The notes: generated by a model from the letters alone, not told the origin. A stretch of 64,000 nucleotides of DNA from Leptodactylus fallax (GCA_947044405.1 CAMRHE010000168.1:964501-1028500), one strand, 5' to 3'; numbered from the stretch's first letter, positions 42,894-54,845 are shown. Numbers and translations: made by a program.

Positions 42894-43500
42894 AATGATT
42901 CTGGTCAAGTATCCAAAGCCTTTGGCTGTGAAACAACCCCATATCATCAGGCTTCCTCCACCAAACTGGACAGTTCCTTCAATTTTTCACTCCATTATCC
43001 CCCTTTTCCCTTGTCTCTTCCAGACTCATTTGCACCCATCAGAGCCCAGTCTATTGACTTTTGTCTCATCGCTCCAAATCACCCGTTTCTAATCTTCTAC
43101 TGTCCACTTTTAGTACTTTTTTGCAAACTCGAGCTCACGTTTCTTATGACGATATTGAAGTCGAGGCTTCTTCACCTTTTTTGAGCCACCATTCCAGATG
43201 TGTGTAACGCACATCGCACGGAGCTTAGATGGATGTCTGTGATCTCACTATTATAAAGTGTATGATCCACTTCCACTGCCGTGTTTGTCATGCAAGAACT
43301 AATAAACCTTGTGATTAGCCGAATTGTTGACTCCGCTATTTTGCCTGGAGGTCCACCTCTTGACTTTTGAATGGATGGACAGACTTCACTTCGTATTCTT
43401 TCAACTGTCACGGCATTCACATGATGCAGTTTGGCAATTTTGGGAATTGTATCGAAACGAAAGATACTACCCTTGCATCTTCTTTATTTTTGTTCAGCTA

Positions 43501-43935
43501 CAAACTGTCAAATTCAACAGCTCAAATACTTCTTTTTGGATGCATTTAGTATTCTTGGTGAATACCCCCTCTAAAACAGTGTTCCCTTTAATTCATTAGC
43601 TTGTTGTTGGAAGTTGGAAACATCATTATTTATTCTTCCAAGTCGAAAAAAATTTCCCATATGAAATGACTGACTTCACATATTGCAGGTGCAAGCTACT
43701 TTAATATAACAATAAATTAGAAGGCGTAGGCTTTCTATACTCTTTAGTTATGCAGCCATCATCCACGAACACTGTTATATCCAAAATATCCAACTGTGTG
43801 TCTCACAAATTCAAGGTGAACTGCATGTTCATTTTACTCACTTTATTCAGGTACTCAACAAATTCCAAAAACTTAAATTGGGTACCAGAGCATACAATAA
43901 AGACATAGTTGATGTACCTGAAAAATCAGATTATA
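43501..43935. other. non-coding, nothing recognised
   Basis: May include the outer end of the preceding Tc1. No coding frame. Confidence 0.35.
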
Positions 43936-44680
<745 letters not shown>

Positions 44681-45244
44681 TCCGCTTGCCATATTACCAC
44701 ATTAGATAATGTAATGTAATGAAGTCTTTTGTGTTCTAATGTATACATATATTTTCATACTTGATTGTACCCATATGTTATTAAGAAAATGTTAATGTCA
44801 GCAGTCATCTTATTGATGGGGTGGTGCACAGACGGGAGTGAAGGCTTGCAGACCAAAGGGGCGGAGCTTCAACAATAAAGCAAATGGTGCACAATTTAGA
44901 AATATGATATATTAGATGGCACGCATTAATCTTAAACAAAAAATTGGTTAAAAGTGTTCATAAAGTGTCCAACCAATTTACATTGAGACTTGGCCAGTGT
45001 ATAAGTTTACAGGGATTGTTTCATCAAAAACAACCTCTGTCAGATAGGAACTATTACAATGATCTCCTGACTGCTCATATCTTGACTTGTACTTTATATT
45101 GCAAGGTTGTGTTTAGCCAGATTTATGTTGAAAAAAGTGTAAACTGCTCAGGAAACCTATATGAAAACCATCTAATAGACATAAAGAAGCTATAGCATCC
45201 ATGCACAAAATATAATATATATTTCTATATACACGTATTTTTAA
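44681..45244. other. non-coding, nothing recognised
   Basis: AT-rich. The 44944-45195 frame is short and without motif. A string near 45060-45190 (tcttgacttgtactttat, gaaaaccatctaatagac) faintly recalls a PLE linker but is too weak to call. Confidence 0.35.
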
Positions 45245-46190
45245 CTCATTTTATTGAAAAGTAAATACAGAACACATACATAGATAAAAAATGGTCTGGC
45301 ACTTGACATTAGTTCACATAATATATAGTATTAAATTTTCACGTTAGATAATAATGGAAGAGAAAAAAAAAACCTGACATATTGGATAAATCCATTGGAT
45401 AAATCCAAATGCATTATAGGGAGGGAAGAACATAACGTTTCTTATTACTATTATTGAAAACTATAACAATGCCTGTCTCTTACACTGAATAAACCATCAA
45501 GTGTCTGTCAGCAATTGTGAAACCATTTTAACTGCATGGAGATAACACATTCATAAGGTATAGAAATGAGCCACTAATAACAGAAATCCAAGGCACAGGA
45601 TGGGTGACGGAGGGCTAGATGTATGAATTCATGTCTGAGACTATATTACCATTACAGGTGTATACTAATAAAAGATATCAGTGAACCTGCCACAACATCA
45701 TCCATCCTGTGCCCCTGGTATAGTCAGATCACATACATTACATAAGAAGCTAGAGCCCAGGGCTTGATAATATAACATGTCCTCAAATTACAAGGTCAGT
45801 TCTTGTGAGGGACACAGAGGGGAACCCAACCCTTCAGGCAGCAGAAGTATAATAGTTGGGCATTGGGTTTAGGATAATCATCATCGTGAAAGTGTGATAT
45901 CAGCTGGGTCCAGGGATCCCAGCCTTATTAAACTTCTCATAGGGAATAATAGCATTTGTAAGCTTCTTCCAAACAGCACATCTTGGTGGGCTATTATTTT
46001 CAGTGCCATAAACAAGGTTTTGTGCAAATTATTCTGTGTATTCAGTGCTCCTCAGTAGGCCCAATGGACACAACTTCGGAGTACAGGGAACCAGTCAGTC
46101 CAAAACTGCAGAGAAGAACTTCTCTGACTTCCTTCCAAAAGTCCTGGATGACAGGGAATGAGCAGATCATGTGGTGAAATGGTGGTAAAG
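45245..46190 (-). pseudogene. L1-like LINE fragment, 3' end
   Basis: Minus strand. Near 46170-46100 it reads HMICSFPVIQDFWKEVREVL, the L1 ORF2 C-terminal motif. The 3' end near 45250 has caataaaatgag. The rest is 3' untranslated sequence. Strongly 5'-truncated. Confidence 0.68.
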
Positions 46191-46195
46191 GTTAT

Positions 46196-46366
46196 CAAGG
46201 TCAGCACAGTGGTTAGCACTGCTTTCTTACATCCATCTTGAATCCAACCAAAGACAATATCTGCAAGGAGTTTGCATGTTCTTCCCGGGTTTTGCTTCTG
46301 GTTTCCTCCTATACTCCAAAGACATACTGATATTTATACATTGTTGCTTTATAAGTAAGAGAAATA
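46196..46366 (+). repeat. tRNA-like SINE fragment
   Basis: gcacagtggttagcactg resembles a Pol III A box and surroundings. The downstream tcttgaatccaacca sits where a B box (GGTTCGAATCC) is expected. It continues with atctgcaaggagtttgcatgttc and ctccaaagacatactgat, a phrase I recall from frog SINE-like repeats. A Tc1 starts at its end. Confidence 0.6.
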
Positions 46367-47676
46367 CAGTTGTGCTAAAAAGTTTACATACCCCGGCAGA
46401 TTTTTTTGTTTTTTTGGCCTTTTTTCAGAGAATATGAATGATAACCCAAAAACTTTTTCTCCATTCATGGTTAGTGGTTGGTTGAAGCCATTTATTGTCA
46501 AACTTCTATGTTTCCTCTTTTTAAATCATAATGACAACTAAAAACATCAAAATGACCCTGTTCAAAAGTTCACATACCCTGGTGATTTTGGCCTGATAAC
46601 ATGCCCAGAAACCAAACCACGGTTAGGTAGACCAACCAAAATTTTGGCCACAACTGCCCGGAAAATTGTTCGGGATGCAAAGAAAAACCCACACATAACA
46701 TCAGCTGAAATACAGGACTCTCTGAAAACTATCGGTGTGGCTGTTTCAAGATGCACAATAAGGAGGCAATGGAAGAAAAATGGGCTGCATGGTCGAGATG
46801 CCAGAAGAAAGCCATTACTGTGCAAATGCCACAAAGAATCTCGCCTTCAAAACACCAAACAGCACAGAGACAAGCCTCAAAACTTCTGGAACAAAGTAAT
46901 TTGGAGTGATGAGACTAAAATCAAACTTTTTGGCAACAACCATAAACGTTACATTTGGAGAGGTGTCAACAAGGCCTATGATGAAAGGAACACCATTCCT
47001 ACTGTAAAGCACGGAGGTGGATCACTGATGATGTGGGGATGTGTGAGCTTCAAAGGCACAGGAAACTTGGTCAAAGTTGAAGGAAAGATGAATGCAGCAC
47101 GTAATCAGCAAATACTGGAAGCAAATTTGCACTCATCAGCCAGGAAGTTGCGCATGGGACGTACTTGGACGTTCCAACATGACAACGATCCAAAACACAA
47201 GGCCAATTCAACCTGTCATTGGCTACAGCAGAAGAAAGTGAAGGTTCTGGAGTGGCCATCTCAGTATCAATATCATTGAGCCACTCTGGGGAGATCTAAA
47301 GGGCGCAGTACATGCAAGACAACCCAGGAATTTACAGGAACTGGAGACTTTTTGCCAAGAAGAATGGGCAGTTTTACCATCTGAGAAAATAAAGAGCTTC
47401 ATCCACAACTACCACAAAAGACTTCAAACTGTCATTGATGTTAGAGGGGGCAATACACGGTATTAAGAACTGGGGTATGTGAACTTTTGAACAGGGTCAT
47501 TTTGATGTGTTTTGTTGTCATTATGATTTATAAAGAGAAAACACAGAAGTTTAACAATAAATGGCTTCAACCAACCACTAACCATGAGTGGAGAAAAGGT
47601 TTTTGTGTTATCATTCATATTCTCTGAAAAAAGGCCAAAATATCTGCCGGGGTATGTAAACTTTTTAGCACAACTG
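46367..47676 (+). mobile_element. Tc1-like DNA transposon, complete ends, internally deleted
   Basis: Long terminal inverted repeats: cagttgtgctaaaaagttta to about 46560, and its inverse to 47676. Left flank TA; right flank TG, so one flanking base has mutated. Lacks the 5' part of the transposase. Confidence 0.9.
46600..47466 (+). pseudogene. Tc1-like transposase, N-terminally truncated and frameshifted
   Basis: Open from 46644 to 47279 (211 codons). The start corresponds to a position after the first helix-turn-helix; the preceding GRPTK block is at 46625. Catalytic residues: [11 protein letters not shown] (first Asp) and FQHDNDPKH (second Asp). The frame then breaks at about 47262 through a small deletion in the normally conserved SPDLN block. 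The Glu (IIEPLW) and the C-terminus follow in another frame to about 47466 (GGNTRY). Dead. Confidence 0.92.
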
Positions 47677-48485
47677 TGAATAAAGTAAATTTTTGGTATA
47701 ACACTAAAAACTGTTTTAGAATAGAAAGAAAGCTTTATAATAAACTGCAGATCAGATTTTTATGATTATTTTATAGTCTGCTTCAAAATAAAGAGAAGCG
47801 TTTTAATACTGTGATCTGACTTTCTTTGGAAATTCTAAGTAAATAATTATTCTAATGGGTCACATAATGTTTAGGGAATTTTTTTTTTTCTTTTATGAGC
47901 TCTATGTTGCCAGACATAGGGAGAGGTAACAGACAGACTAATCCCCCTTTGAACTTGAAAGATACAATACTTAAGATACATTCTATAAGAATTTTACTTA
48001 AGATGATGGCATTTAGTTTTCTTTACTCAGCCGCAGCTTTTTATCTGTGACTGCAATTGCCATACTTTTCAGGTAACCTTTGCAGGAAATGTCTGGATTA
48101 ACGGCACCGTATAATCTTTTTATGAATCTTAAAAGCAAGATCTTATAATAAAATAGAGACAAACCTCAAAGCAACTGTATAATAATAAACATTACTGTGA
48201 AACTTCAAATGGTATAATCACTGTGTTTTCCTGTAAACACAACCTTCTTTGTGATACATGGACTCTTTAGAATGCTTTCATTGCTTCTACTGTTTATATT
48301 AAAAAACAAAGAGGAATCTGTTTCATCTGAATTCACAAAAACATCACATAAAATATTTAGAATACTGACAAGAAAACAATCCACTAGCCAAATGATAATG
48401 TATATAAATTAAAGTGATGCTTATTGCTCAGAAAATAAGTTATAACTGCTTTGCAAAATGGGTCTAGATTTTTTTCTGCTAAAGT
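47677..48485. other. non-coding, single-copy-looking
   Basis: No repeat similarity or coding frame seen. AT-rich with several TAAT cores. May be ordinary intergenic DNA. Confidence 0.4.
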
Positions 48486-48904
48486 TTTAAAGCGTTACTA
48501 AACTTTCTAACAACTTTTGATTTTATGACAGTATTTGTGACATTGTAATATTGCAATATACTTTAATAACAAATTTTAGCTCCTTTCTGTGAAATCCTAC
48601 ACTGAAATCCACTTTCTTTTCCAGTTTATTGCTAGCAGAAATCTGTTCACTGGGCTTATGTATAATGCAGAGAAACAGCGGATGGGTGGGTCATTTCAAA
48701 CAAATATATCTTGGGCATTTTACAATGTGAGCTTTCATTTGACATTATTTATGGTTGAAAACACAGTGAGGATTGGCAGATTTATATGCAGCTGTTTTCA
48801 ACTGGTGATATCTCTGGAAAAAACACAGCTAGAAAAGATGAGATCTCATCTTTCATATGACACCCCAATCACTGTTCTATGTTACAGGATGCATGAGATA
48901 TTAC
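48486..48904. repeat. TTAA MITE copy (gtaactaaact family), right part missing
   Basis: Starts TTAAAGCGTTACTAAACTTTC. Its interior (tatatcttgggcattttacaatg, ggattggcagatttatatgcagctg) matches 55025-55141 joined to 60538-60550, so it shows the uninterrupted form of the site hit by the DIRS element. Confidence 0.75.
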
Positions 48905-49391
48905 TGTTTAACACTTTCCCGACATCTGCCGTAATAGTACGTCGGATGTCAGGTATGTAAATATGGCAGCTGCTCAGGAGCTGAGTGGCCATTATAGCTG
49001 CCGGGTCTTTGCTGTATTATACAGCAAAGACTGAGCACTAATGCCCATGATCAGTTCCCGCACTAATCATGAGCATTAAGACCCACCCCCATGGGCACCA
49101 CCATTTTGGAGAGAATTGCCAGCACCTGGAATGGATTCATTGCCATGACAGCCGGGAGCCTATTGAAGGCACCCAGGCTTGTCTCGGCATTGCTTCTACT
49201 ACAGGCTGCTCTATGCAGCCTGTAATAGAAGTGCTGATATTTTGCAATGCATTAGCATTGAAATACATTACATTAGTGATCAGACCCCGTGGGGTTAAAG
49301 ATCCTTAGTGGGTCTAATAAATACAGTATAAAAAAAAAAAATACTAAAAAATCTATTAAAAAAATTTGAAAGAATTAAAAATTTAAAACAC
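48905..49391. repeat. anuran dispersed repeat, part 1
   Basis: Begins acactttcccgacatctgcc and contains gtctttgctgtattatacag. I recall this phrase as very common in frog and toad genomes. It continues at 50305 and 52404 after insertions. The class of repeat is unknown to me. The last 15 bp (49377-49391) are the target duplication of the L1 fragment. Confidence 0.6.
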
Positions 49392-50304
49392 GCTTTAAGA
49401 TCCTATCCAGGGGGTCATTGAGTCCCCACAAAACTGCATATGCTTTTTTCGCAAGTTTCTCCAACGTACTGGAGATGCGGAGTGGAGAACGGTAACATGC
49501 TCCATGTCTTCTGGTCCTGTTCAGTCCTCTCCCCATTCTGGGATGGTGTTAAGCGGATAATTTTGCAGATTACATCTCATCAGTTGGGCCTGCTCTATTC
49601 CTTCTCCATCATTGTGAGTCTCCGATGAAAACCTATAAGTGCTCCCTACTTCGTTTCCTGGTCCTCACAGCCGGAGCTTGCATTCCGCAATTCTGGAAAC
49701 GAGCAGATCCTCCTCTCTCTCCCTCTGGATCTTAAATGTCAATGAGATTATGAGCATGGAAAATCTCACCTCTTTCCTGCATGACACAGTTGAAGTCTTT
49801 AACAAAACCTGGTTGGAATTCCAACGGTCTGGAGAGTATCAGATGCTTCTGGGCTCTGAGTCCCTTTCCCGGGCTTAAACCTAGCGTTCAACTGCATGCA
49901 TGTACCTTTCCACCGTATCTCTACCTGGCTACACATAGTGGAACTCCGTCCCTATCGTTAGGGGACCTGACACGTATGAACATCTGGGCCTCCACCAAGG
50001 CTCACATGCGGAACTTAATTTTTTCCTCCTGCTTATCTCCCTCCCCCTCTTTTTTTTTTCCTCTTTTCGGTCTCTCTTTTCTTCTCTCCCTTCTCATCTT
50101 CTTCCTTCTCCCTGCTCTTCCTTTTTCTCTTCTCTACTTTTTTTTTCTTGAAAACGTTTATCTTGTCACTGCTGACTGTTACCATCTTTGGAGTTTTCCC
50201 CTTTGGTGGCCTCTGGTCTGCATTTTTTCTGTTGCATTCATCGCATGTTTTGGTTTGTATTACTTTTTACTTGTGAAAAACAATAAAACTTTTGAATTGA
50301 AAAT
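49392..50304 (+). pseudogene. L1-like LINE, 5'-truncated insertion with 15-bp target duplication
   Basis: Coding part near 49440-49870: YWRCGVENGNMLHVFWSCSVLSPFWDGV, the C-terminal zinc motif of L1 ORF2, then WILNVNEIMSMENLTSF and VFNKTWLEFQ in shifted frames. A pyrimidine-rich 3' untranslated part and aataaaac near 50283 follow. Flanked by aaaaatttaaaacac (49377-49391) and aaaaattcaaaacac (50305-50319), one mismatch. A typical target-primed insertion. Confidence 0.88.
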
Positions 50305-50754
50305 AAAAATTCAAAACACTGCCCTTTCTCTAAAATACATATAAATGTAGAAAATTACTGTGAAACACATACATATTAGGTATTCCTTGTCCAAAAATGC
50401 TCAGTCTTATAAAAAAATATTTTTCCCATACAGTGAATGCCATAGCAGGAAAAACAAAATATCAAAAGCGCCTTTTTTTAGCTGTTTCGCCTCTTATAAA
50501 AATTAGAATAAAAAGTGATCAAAGAAGTAGACATTGTGCAAAATGGTATAACTATAAAGTACATCTTGCCCCGCAAAAAAAGATGCCCTAGGCATCCTCG
50601 TACACAGAAATATAAAAAAGTTATAGGTGTCAGAATATGGCGACCTTTAGAAAAAATAAAAAATTTCAAAGTTTTGGATTTTTGTTAAGGGGTTAAAAAG
50701 TAAATAAAACTATATAAATTTGGTATCCCCGGAATTGTACCAAAATAGAATATA
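50305..50754. repeat. anuran dispersed repeat, part 2
   Basis: Continuation: tagaaaattactgtgaaaca, cagtgaatgccatagc, gcaaaatggtataac, gtcagaatatggcgac, aaatttggtatccccgg. Interrupted by the Tc1 at 50755. Confidence 0.6.
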
Positions 50755-52403
50755 CAGTCATATGAAAAAGTTTGGGCACCCATATTAATCTTAATCATTT
50801 TTAGTTCTAAATATTTGGGTGTTTGCAACAGCCATTTCAATTTGATATATCTAATAACTGATGGACACAGTAATATTTCAGGATTGAAATGAGGTTTATT
50901 GTACTAACAGAAAATGTGCAATATGCATTAAACCAAAATTTGACCGGTGCAAAAGTATGGGCACCTCAACAGAAAAGTGACATAAAAATTTAGTAGATCC
51001 TCCTTTTGCAAAAATAACAGCCTCTAGTCGCTTCCTGTAGCTTTTAATCAGTTCCTGGATCCTGGATGAAGGTATTTTTGACCATTCCTCTTTACAAAAC
51101 AATTCCAGTTCAGTTAAGTTTGATGGTCGCCGAGCATGGACAGCCCGCTTCAAATTATCCCACAGATGTTCAATGATATTCAGGTCTGGGGACTGGGATG
51201 GCCATTCCAGAACATTGTAATTGTTCCTCTGCATGAATGCCTGAGTAGATTTGGAGCTGTGTTTTGGATCATTGTCTTGCTGAAATATCCATCCCCGGCG
51301 TAACTTCAAATTCGTCACTGATTCTTGTACATTATTCTCAAGAATCTGCTGATACTGAGTTGAATCCATGCGACCCTCAACTTTAACAAGATTCCCGATG
51401 CCGGCATTGGCCACACAGCCCCAAAGCATGATGGAACCTCCACCAAATTTTACAGTGGGTAGCAAGTGTTTTTCTTGGAATGCTGTGTTTTTTTGACGCC
51501 ATGCATAACGCCTTTTTATATGACCAAACAACTCAATCTTTGTTTCATCAGTCCACAGGACCTTCTTCCAAAATAAAGCTGGCTTGTCCAAATGTGCTTT
51601 TGCATACCTCAGGCGACTCTGTTTGTGGCGTGCTTTCAGAAACGGCTTCTTTCGCATCACTCTCCCATACAGCTTCTCTTTGTGCAAAGTGTGCTGTATT
51701 GTTGACCGATGCACAGTGACACCATCTGCAGCAAGATGATGCTGCAGCTCTTTGGAGGTGGTCTGTGGATTGTCCTTGACTGTTCTCACCATTCTTCTTC
51801 TCTGCCTTTCTGATATTTTTCTTGGCCTGCTACTTCTGGGCTTAACAAGAACTGTCCCTGTGGTCTTCCATTTCCTTACCATGTTCCTCACAGTTGAAAC
51901 TGATAGGTTAAATCTCTGAGACAACTTTTTGTATCCTTCCCCTGAACAACTATGTTGAACAATCTTTGTTTTCAGATCATTTGAGAGTTGTTTTGAGGAG
52001 CCCATGATGCCACTCTTCAGAGGAGATTTAAATAGGAGAACAACTTGCAATTGGCCCCCTTAAATACCTTTTCTCATGATTGGATACACCTGGCTATGAA
52101 GTTCAAAGCTCAGTGAGGTTACAAAACCAATTTTGTGCTTCAATAAGTCAGTAAAAAGTAGTTAGGAGTATTCAAATCAATAAAATGATAAGGGTACCCA
52201 AATTTTTTCACCGGTCAAATTTTGGTTTAATGCATATTGCACATTTTCTGTTAGTACAATAAACCTCATTTCAATCCTGAAATATTACTGTGTCCATCAG
52301 TTATTAGATATATCAAATTGAAATGGCTGTTGCAAACACCCAAATATTTAGAACTAAAAATGATTAAGATTAATAGGGGTGCCCAAACTTTTTCATATGA
52401 CTG
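50755..52403 (-). mobile_element. Tc1-like DNA transposon, complete, Sleeping Beauty-type long inverted repeats
   Basis: 1649 bp, flanked by TA (50753-50754 and 52404-52405). Terminal repeats of about 215 bp, each with two direct-repeat units: aaaagtttgggcacc-type outer units (about 50765-50780 and 52378-52393) and inner units (about 50951-50966 and 52191-52213). This IR/DR layout is that of Sleeping Beauty and Frog Prince type elements. One open transposase frame. Confidence 0.96.
50896..52005 (-). CDS. Tc1 transposase, open frame, all catalytic residues present
   Basis: Start MGSSKQLSND at 52005 (frame open from 52050, but this ATG fits the family start). 369 residues; usual length about 340. 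Paired-type DNA-binding domain at about 1-110 with two helix-turn-helix parts (KKLSQRFNLSVSTVRNMVRKW; KELQHHLAADGVTVHRSTI) and a basic RPRK linker near 61. DDE triad D153 (LWTDETK), D244 (FQQDNDPKH), E279 (LNIIEHLW), spacing DD34E and the same numbering as Sleeping Beauty. After GGSTKF near residue 336 the normal stop is absent and the frame reads on about 34 residues into the terminal repeat. Likely a cut-and-paste enzyme; activity unproven. Confidence 0.95.
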   Translation of the reverse strand: MGSSKQLSNDLKTKIVQHSCSGEGYKKLSQRFNLSVSTVRNMVRKWKTTGTVLVKPRSSRPRKISERQRRRMVRTVKDNPQTTSKELQHHLAADGVTVHRSTIQHTLHKEKLYGRVMRKKPFLKARHKQSRLRYAKAHLDKPALFWKKVLWTDETKIELFGHIKRRYAWRQKNTAFQEKHLLPTVKFGGGSIMLWGCVANAGIGNLVKVEGRMDSTQYQQILENNVQESVTNLKLRRGWIFQQDNDPKHSSKSTQAFMQRNNYNVLEWPSQSPDLNIIEHLWDNLKRAVHARRPSNLTELELFCKEEWSKIPSSRIQELIKSYRKRLEAVIFAKGGSTKFLCHFSVEVPILLHRSNFGLMHIAHFLLVQ

Positions 52404-52405
52404 TA

Positions 52406-52726
52406 AGTGACATGTCATTTTGGCTGCACAGGGAACCCTGGAAAAGCAAAGCCCGTAAGTCGCACAAATGCACTTTTTCTCCAATTCCACCCCATTCAGA
52501 ATTTTTTTCCAGCCTCCCAGTACATTGTACAGAATAATAAAATGTACCATTATGAAGAACAATTTTTCCTGCAAACATGGGGTTTGTAAGGCGGGGGTCA
52601 AAAACAAAATTTGCAAAATGCCTCTGGTGGGAAGGAGTTAAAAAGCCTCAATTTTCCTGCATTATACAAAAGCCTGCCCACCTCTACACAGTGAGAAGCA
52701 GTTTATAAATCTTAGCTAACTATATA
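52406..52726. repeat. anuran dispersed repeat, part 3, and flank
   Basis: Resumes the repeat after the Tc1: tgacatgtcattttggctgc, ttccaccccattcagaattt, aaatgtaccattatgaag. Ends around 52650, followed by a short unassigned flank. Confidence 0.6.
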
Positions 52727-54358
52727 CAGTGCCTTGCGAAAGTATTTGGCCCCCTTGAACTTTTCAACCTTTTGCCACATTTCAGACTTTAAACATAAGG
52801 ATATAAAATTTTAATTTTTTTGGTGAAGAATCAACAACAAGAGGGACACAATTGTGAAGTGGAACGAAATTTATTGGATATTTTAAACTTTTGTAAAAAA
52901 TAAAAAACTGAAAAGTGGGGTGTGCAATATTATTCGGCCCCTTTACTTTCAGTGCAGCAAACTCACTCCAAAAGTTCAGTGAGGATCTCTGAATGATCCA
53001 ATGTTGTCCTAAATGACTGATGATGATAAATATAATCCACCTGTGTGTAATCAAGTCTCAGTATAAATGCACTTGCTCTGTGATAGTCTCAGGGTTCTGT
53101 TTAAAGCGCAGAGAGCATCATGAAGACCAAGGAACACACCAGGCAGGTCCGTGATACTGTTGTGGAGAAGTTTAAAGCTGGATTTGGATACAAAAAGATT
53201 TCCCAAACTTTAAACATCCCAAGGCGCACTGTGCAAGCGATCATATTGAAATGGAAGGAGTATCAGACCACTGCAAATCTACCAAGACCCGGCCGTCCCT
53301 CTAAACTTTCATCTCAAACAAGGAGAAGACTGATCAGAGATACAGCCAAGAGGCCCATGATCACTCTGGATGAACTGCAGAGATCTACAGCTGAGGTGGG
53401 AGAGTCTGTCCATAGGACAACAATCAGTCGTACACTGCACAAATCTGGCCTTTATGGAAGAGTGGCAAGAAGAAAGCCATTTCTCAAAGATATCCATAAA
53501 AAGTCTCCTTTAAAGTTTGCCACAAGCCTCCTGGGAGACACACCAAACATGTGGAAGAAGGTGCTCTGGTCAGATGAAACCAAAATCGAACTTTTTGGCC
53601 ACAATGCAAAACGATATGTTTGGTGTAAAAGCAACACAGCTCATCACCCTGAACACACCATCCCCACTGTCAAACATGGTGGTGGCAGCATCGTGGTTTG
53701 GGCCTGCTTTTCTTCAGCAGGGACAGGGAAGATGGTTAAAATTGATGGGAAGATGTATGGAGCCAAATACAGGACCATTCTGGAAGAAAACCTGTTGGAG
53801 TCTGCAAAAGACCTGAGACTGGGACGGAGATTTATCTTCCAACAAGACAATGATCCCAAACATAAAGCAAAATCTACAATGGAATGGTTCACAAATAAAC
53901 GTATCCAGGTGTTAGAATGGCCAAGTCAAAGTCTAGACCTGAATCCAATCGAGAATCTGTGGAAAGAGCTGAAAACTGCTGTTCACAAACGCTCTCCATC
54001 CAACCTCACTGAGCTCGAGCTGTTTTCCAAGGAAGAATGGGCAAGAATTTCAGTCTCTCGATGTGCAAAACTGATAGAGACCTACCCCAAGCGACTTGCA
54101 GCTGTAATCGCTGCAAAAGGTGGCGCTACAAAGTATTAACTTAAGAGGGCCGAATAATTTGGCACGCCCCACTTTTCAGTTTTTTATTTTTTACAAAAGT
54201 TTAAAATATCTAATACATTTCGTTCCACTTCACGATTGTGTCCCACTTGTTGTTGATTCTTCACCAAAAAATTAAATTTTATATCTTTATGTTTGAAGCC
54301 TGAAATGTGGCAAAAGGTTGAAAAGTTCAAGGGGGCCGAATACTTTCACAAGGCACTG
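52727..54358 (+). mobile_element. Tc1-like DNA transposon, complete, of a lineage shared with teleosts
   Basis: 1632 bp, flanked by TA (52725-52726 and 54359-54360). Terminal inverted repeats of about 230 bp begin cagtgccttgcgaaagtatt and end with its near-perfect inverse. From memory, this nucleotide sequence is close to Tc1 copies abundant in salmonids and other fishes. Confidence 0.96.
53120..54139 (+). CDS. Tc1 transposase, full-length open frame
   Basis: 339 residues, the usual Tc1 length, MKTKEHTRQV to KGGATKY with a TAA. DNA-binding domain at 1-110: helix-turn-helix KKISQTLNIPRRTVQAIILKW, AT-hook-like RPGRPSK at 56-62, second helix-turn-helix ending TTISRTLHK. DDE triad D152 (LWSDETK), D243 (FQQDNDPKH), E278 (LNPIENLW), DD34E. 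One unusual residue: L272 in QSLDLNPIEN, where nearly all relatives have Pro. No stop or frameshift. Start follows a 5' untranslated region of about 390 bp from the left end. Could be active; the P-to-L change may reduce that. Confidence 0.96.
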   Translation: MKTKEHTRQVRDTVVEKFKAGFGYKKISQTLNIPRRTVQAIILKWKEYQTTANLPRPGRPSKLSSQTRRRLIRDTAKRPMITLDELQRSTAEVGESVHRTTISRTLHKSGLYGRVARRKPFLKDIHKKSPLKFATSLLGDTPNMWKKVLWSDETKIELFGHNAKRYVWCKSNTAHHPEHTIPTVKHGGGSIVVWACFSSAGTGKMVKIDGKMYGAKYRTILEENLLESAKDLRLGRRFIFQQDNDPKHKAKSTMEWFTNKRIQVLEWPSQSLDLNPIENLWKELKTAVHKRSPSNLTELELFSKEEWARISVSRCAKLIETYPKRLAAVIAAKGGATKY

Positions 54359-54360
54359 TA

Positions 54361-54825
54361 GAAATAAGGGAAAGAAAGTGGATTTCAGTGCAGGCTATCA
54401 CAGAAAGGAGACACAATTTGTTAAGAAAATATGATACAATACTTATTAATGCCACAAATGCTGCCAGAAAAACAAAAATTGTTCAAAAGTTTATTACAGT
54501 AACAGTTAAATCTTTCAAACTTATATCCACCAGGGAGTCAGCCACACTTACCATCCTAAACTTTAATATTCACAATACATTATGTGTACCTTTTGAAAAT
54601 TTAATATGTTCATGAATGTGACTGTATTTCACTCCAGACCTGGTGCCATTACCATAACTGGGGTCCGCCATTTTGAGTTTTAGGAATCATCTGATCACTT
54701 GTTCATACAACTACAACATTATACACACAATTCCTTTCTCTCTTTTTCTCCTGCAACTCCTTCCGTGTCCATTATCATTCTTGGACATTCTTACTTCCTT
54801 ATTCATAGTCATCAACCATGTGCTT
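54361..54825. other. non-coding, mixed repeat debris
   Basis: 54361-54480 resembles the inverse of the TTAA MITE (gaaagtggatttcagtgcagg, acaatttgttaagaaaatat; compare 48580-48610). The rest is unassigned. Confidence 0.35.
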
Positions 54826-54845
54826 TAAAGGGGCTTTTGCAAAAT
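54826..54845. repeat. left end of an outer TTAA MITE
   Basis: ttaaaggggcttttgcaaaa looks like the end of a frog TTAA MITE; the remainder probably resumes at 60826-60940. The inner MITE sits at its TTAA. Confidence 0.4.

Larger units (their letters stand above)
41640..43500 (-). pseudogene. Tc1/mariner-like transposase remnant, interrupted by a hAT-type element
   Basis: Minus strand. N-terminal part in 43420-43172 (VNAVTVERIRSEV...GRPPGK-like RGGPPGKIAESTIRLITRF). Then GGSLMIWGCFTAKGFGYL near 42940-42900, break by the hAT element, and LNAELYVSILQDELL, IVFQQDNDLKHMLKLAKKWF and [11 protein letters not shown] to 41779. The second Asp and the Glu are readable. Several frameshifts; the tail near 41650-41760 continues to EEIWNQ. 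A different Tc1 branch from the others here. Confidence 0.82.

Noticed and set aside
46201..46290. Functional tRNA gene from the A-box-like sequence
   Set aside because: No cloverleaf, the B box is degenerate, and the downstream sequence is that of a SINE.
49781..50344. 187-residue hydrophobic frame as a transmembrane protein
   Set aside because: The hydrophobic stretch comes from the pyrimidine-rich 3' untranslated part of the L1 fragment.
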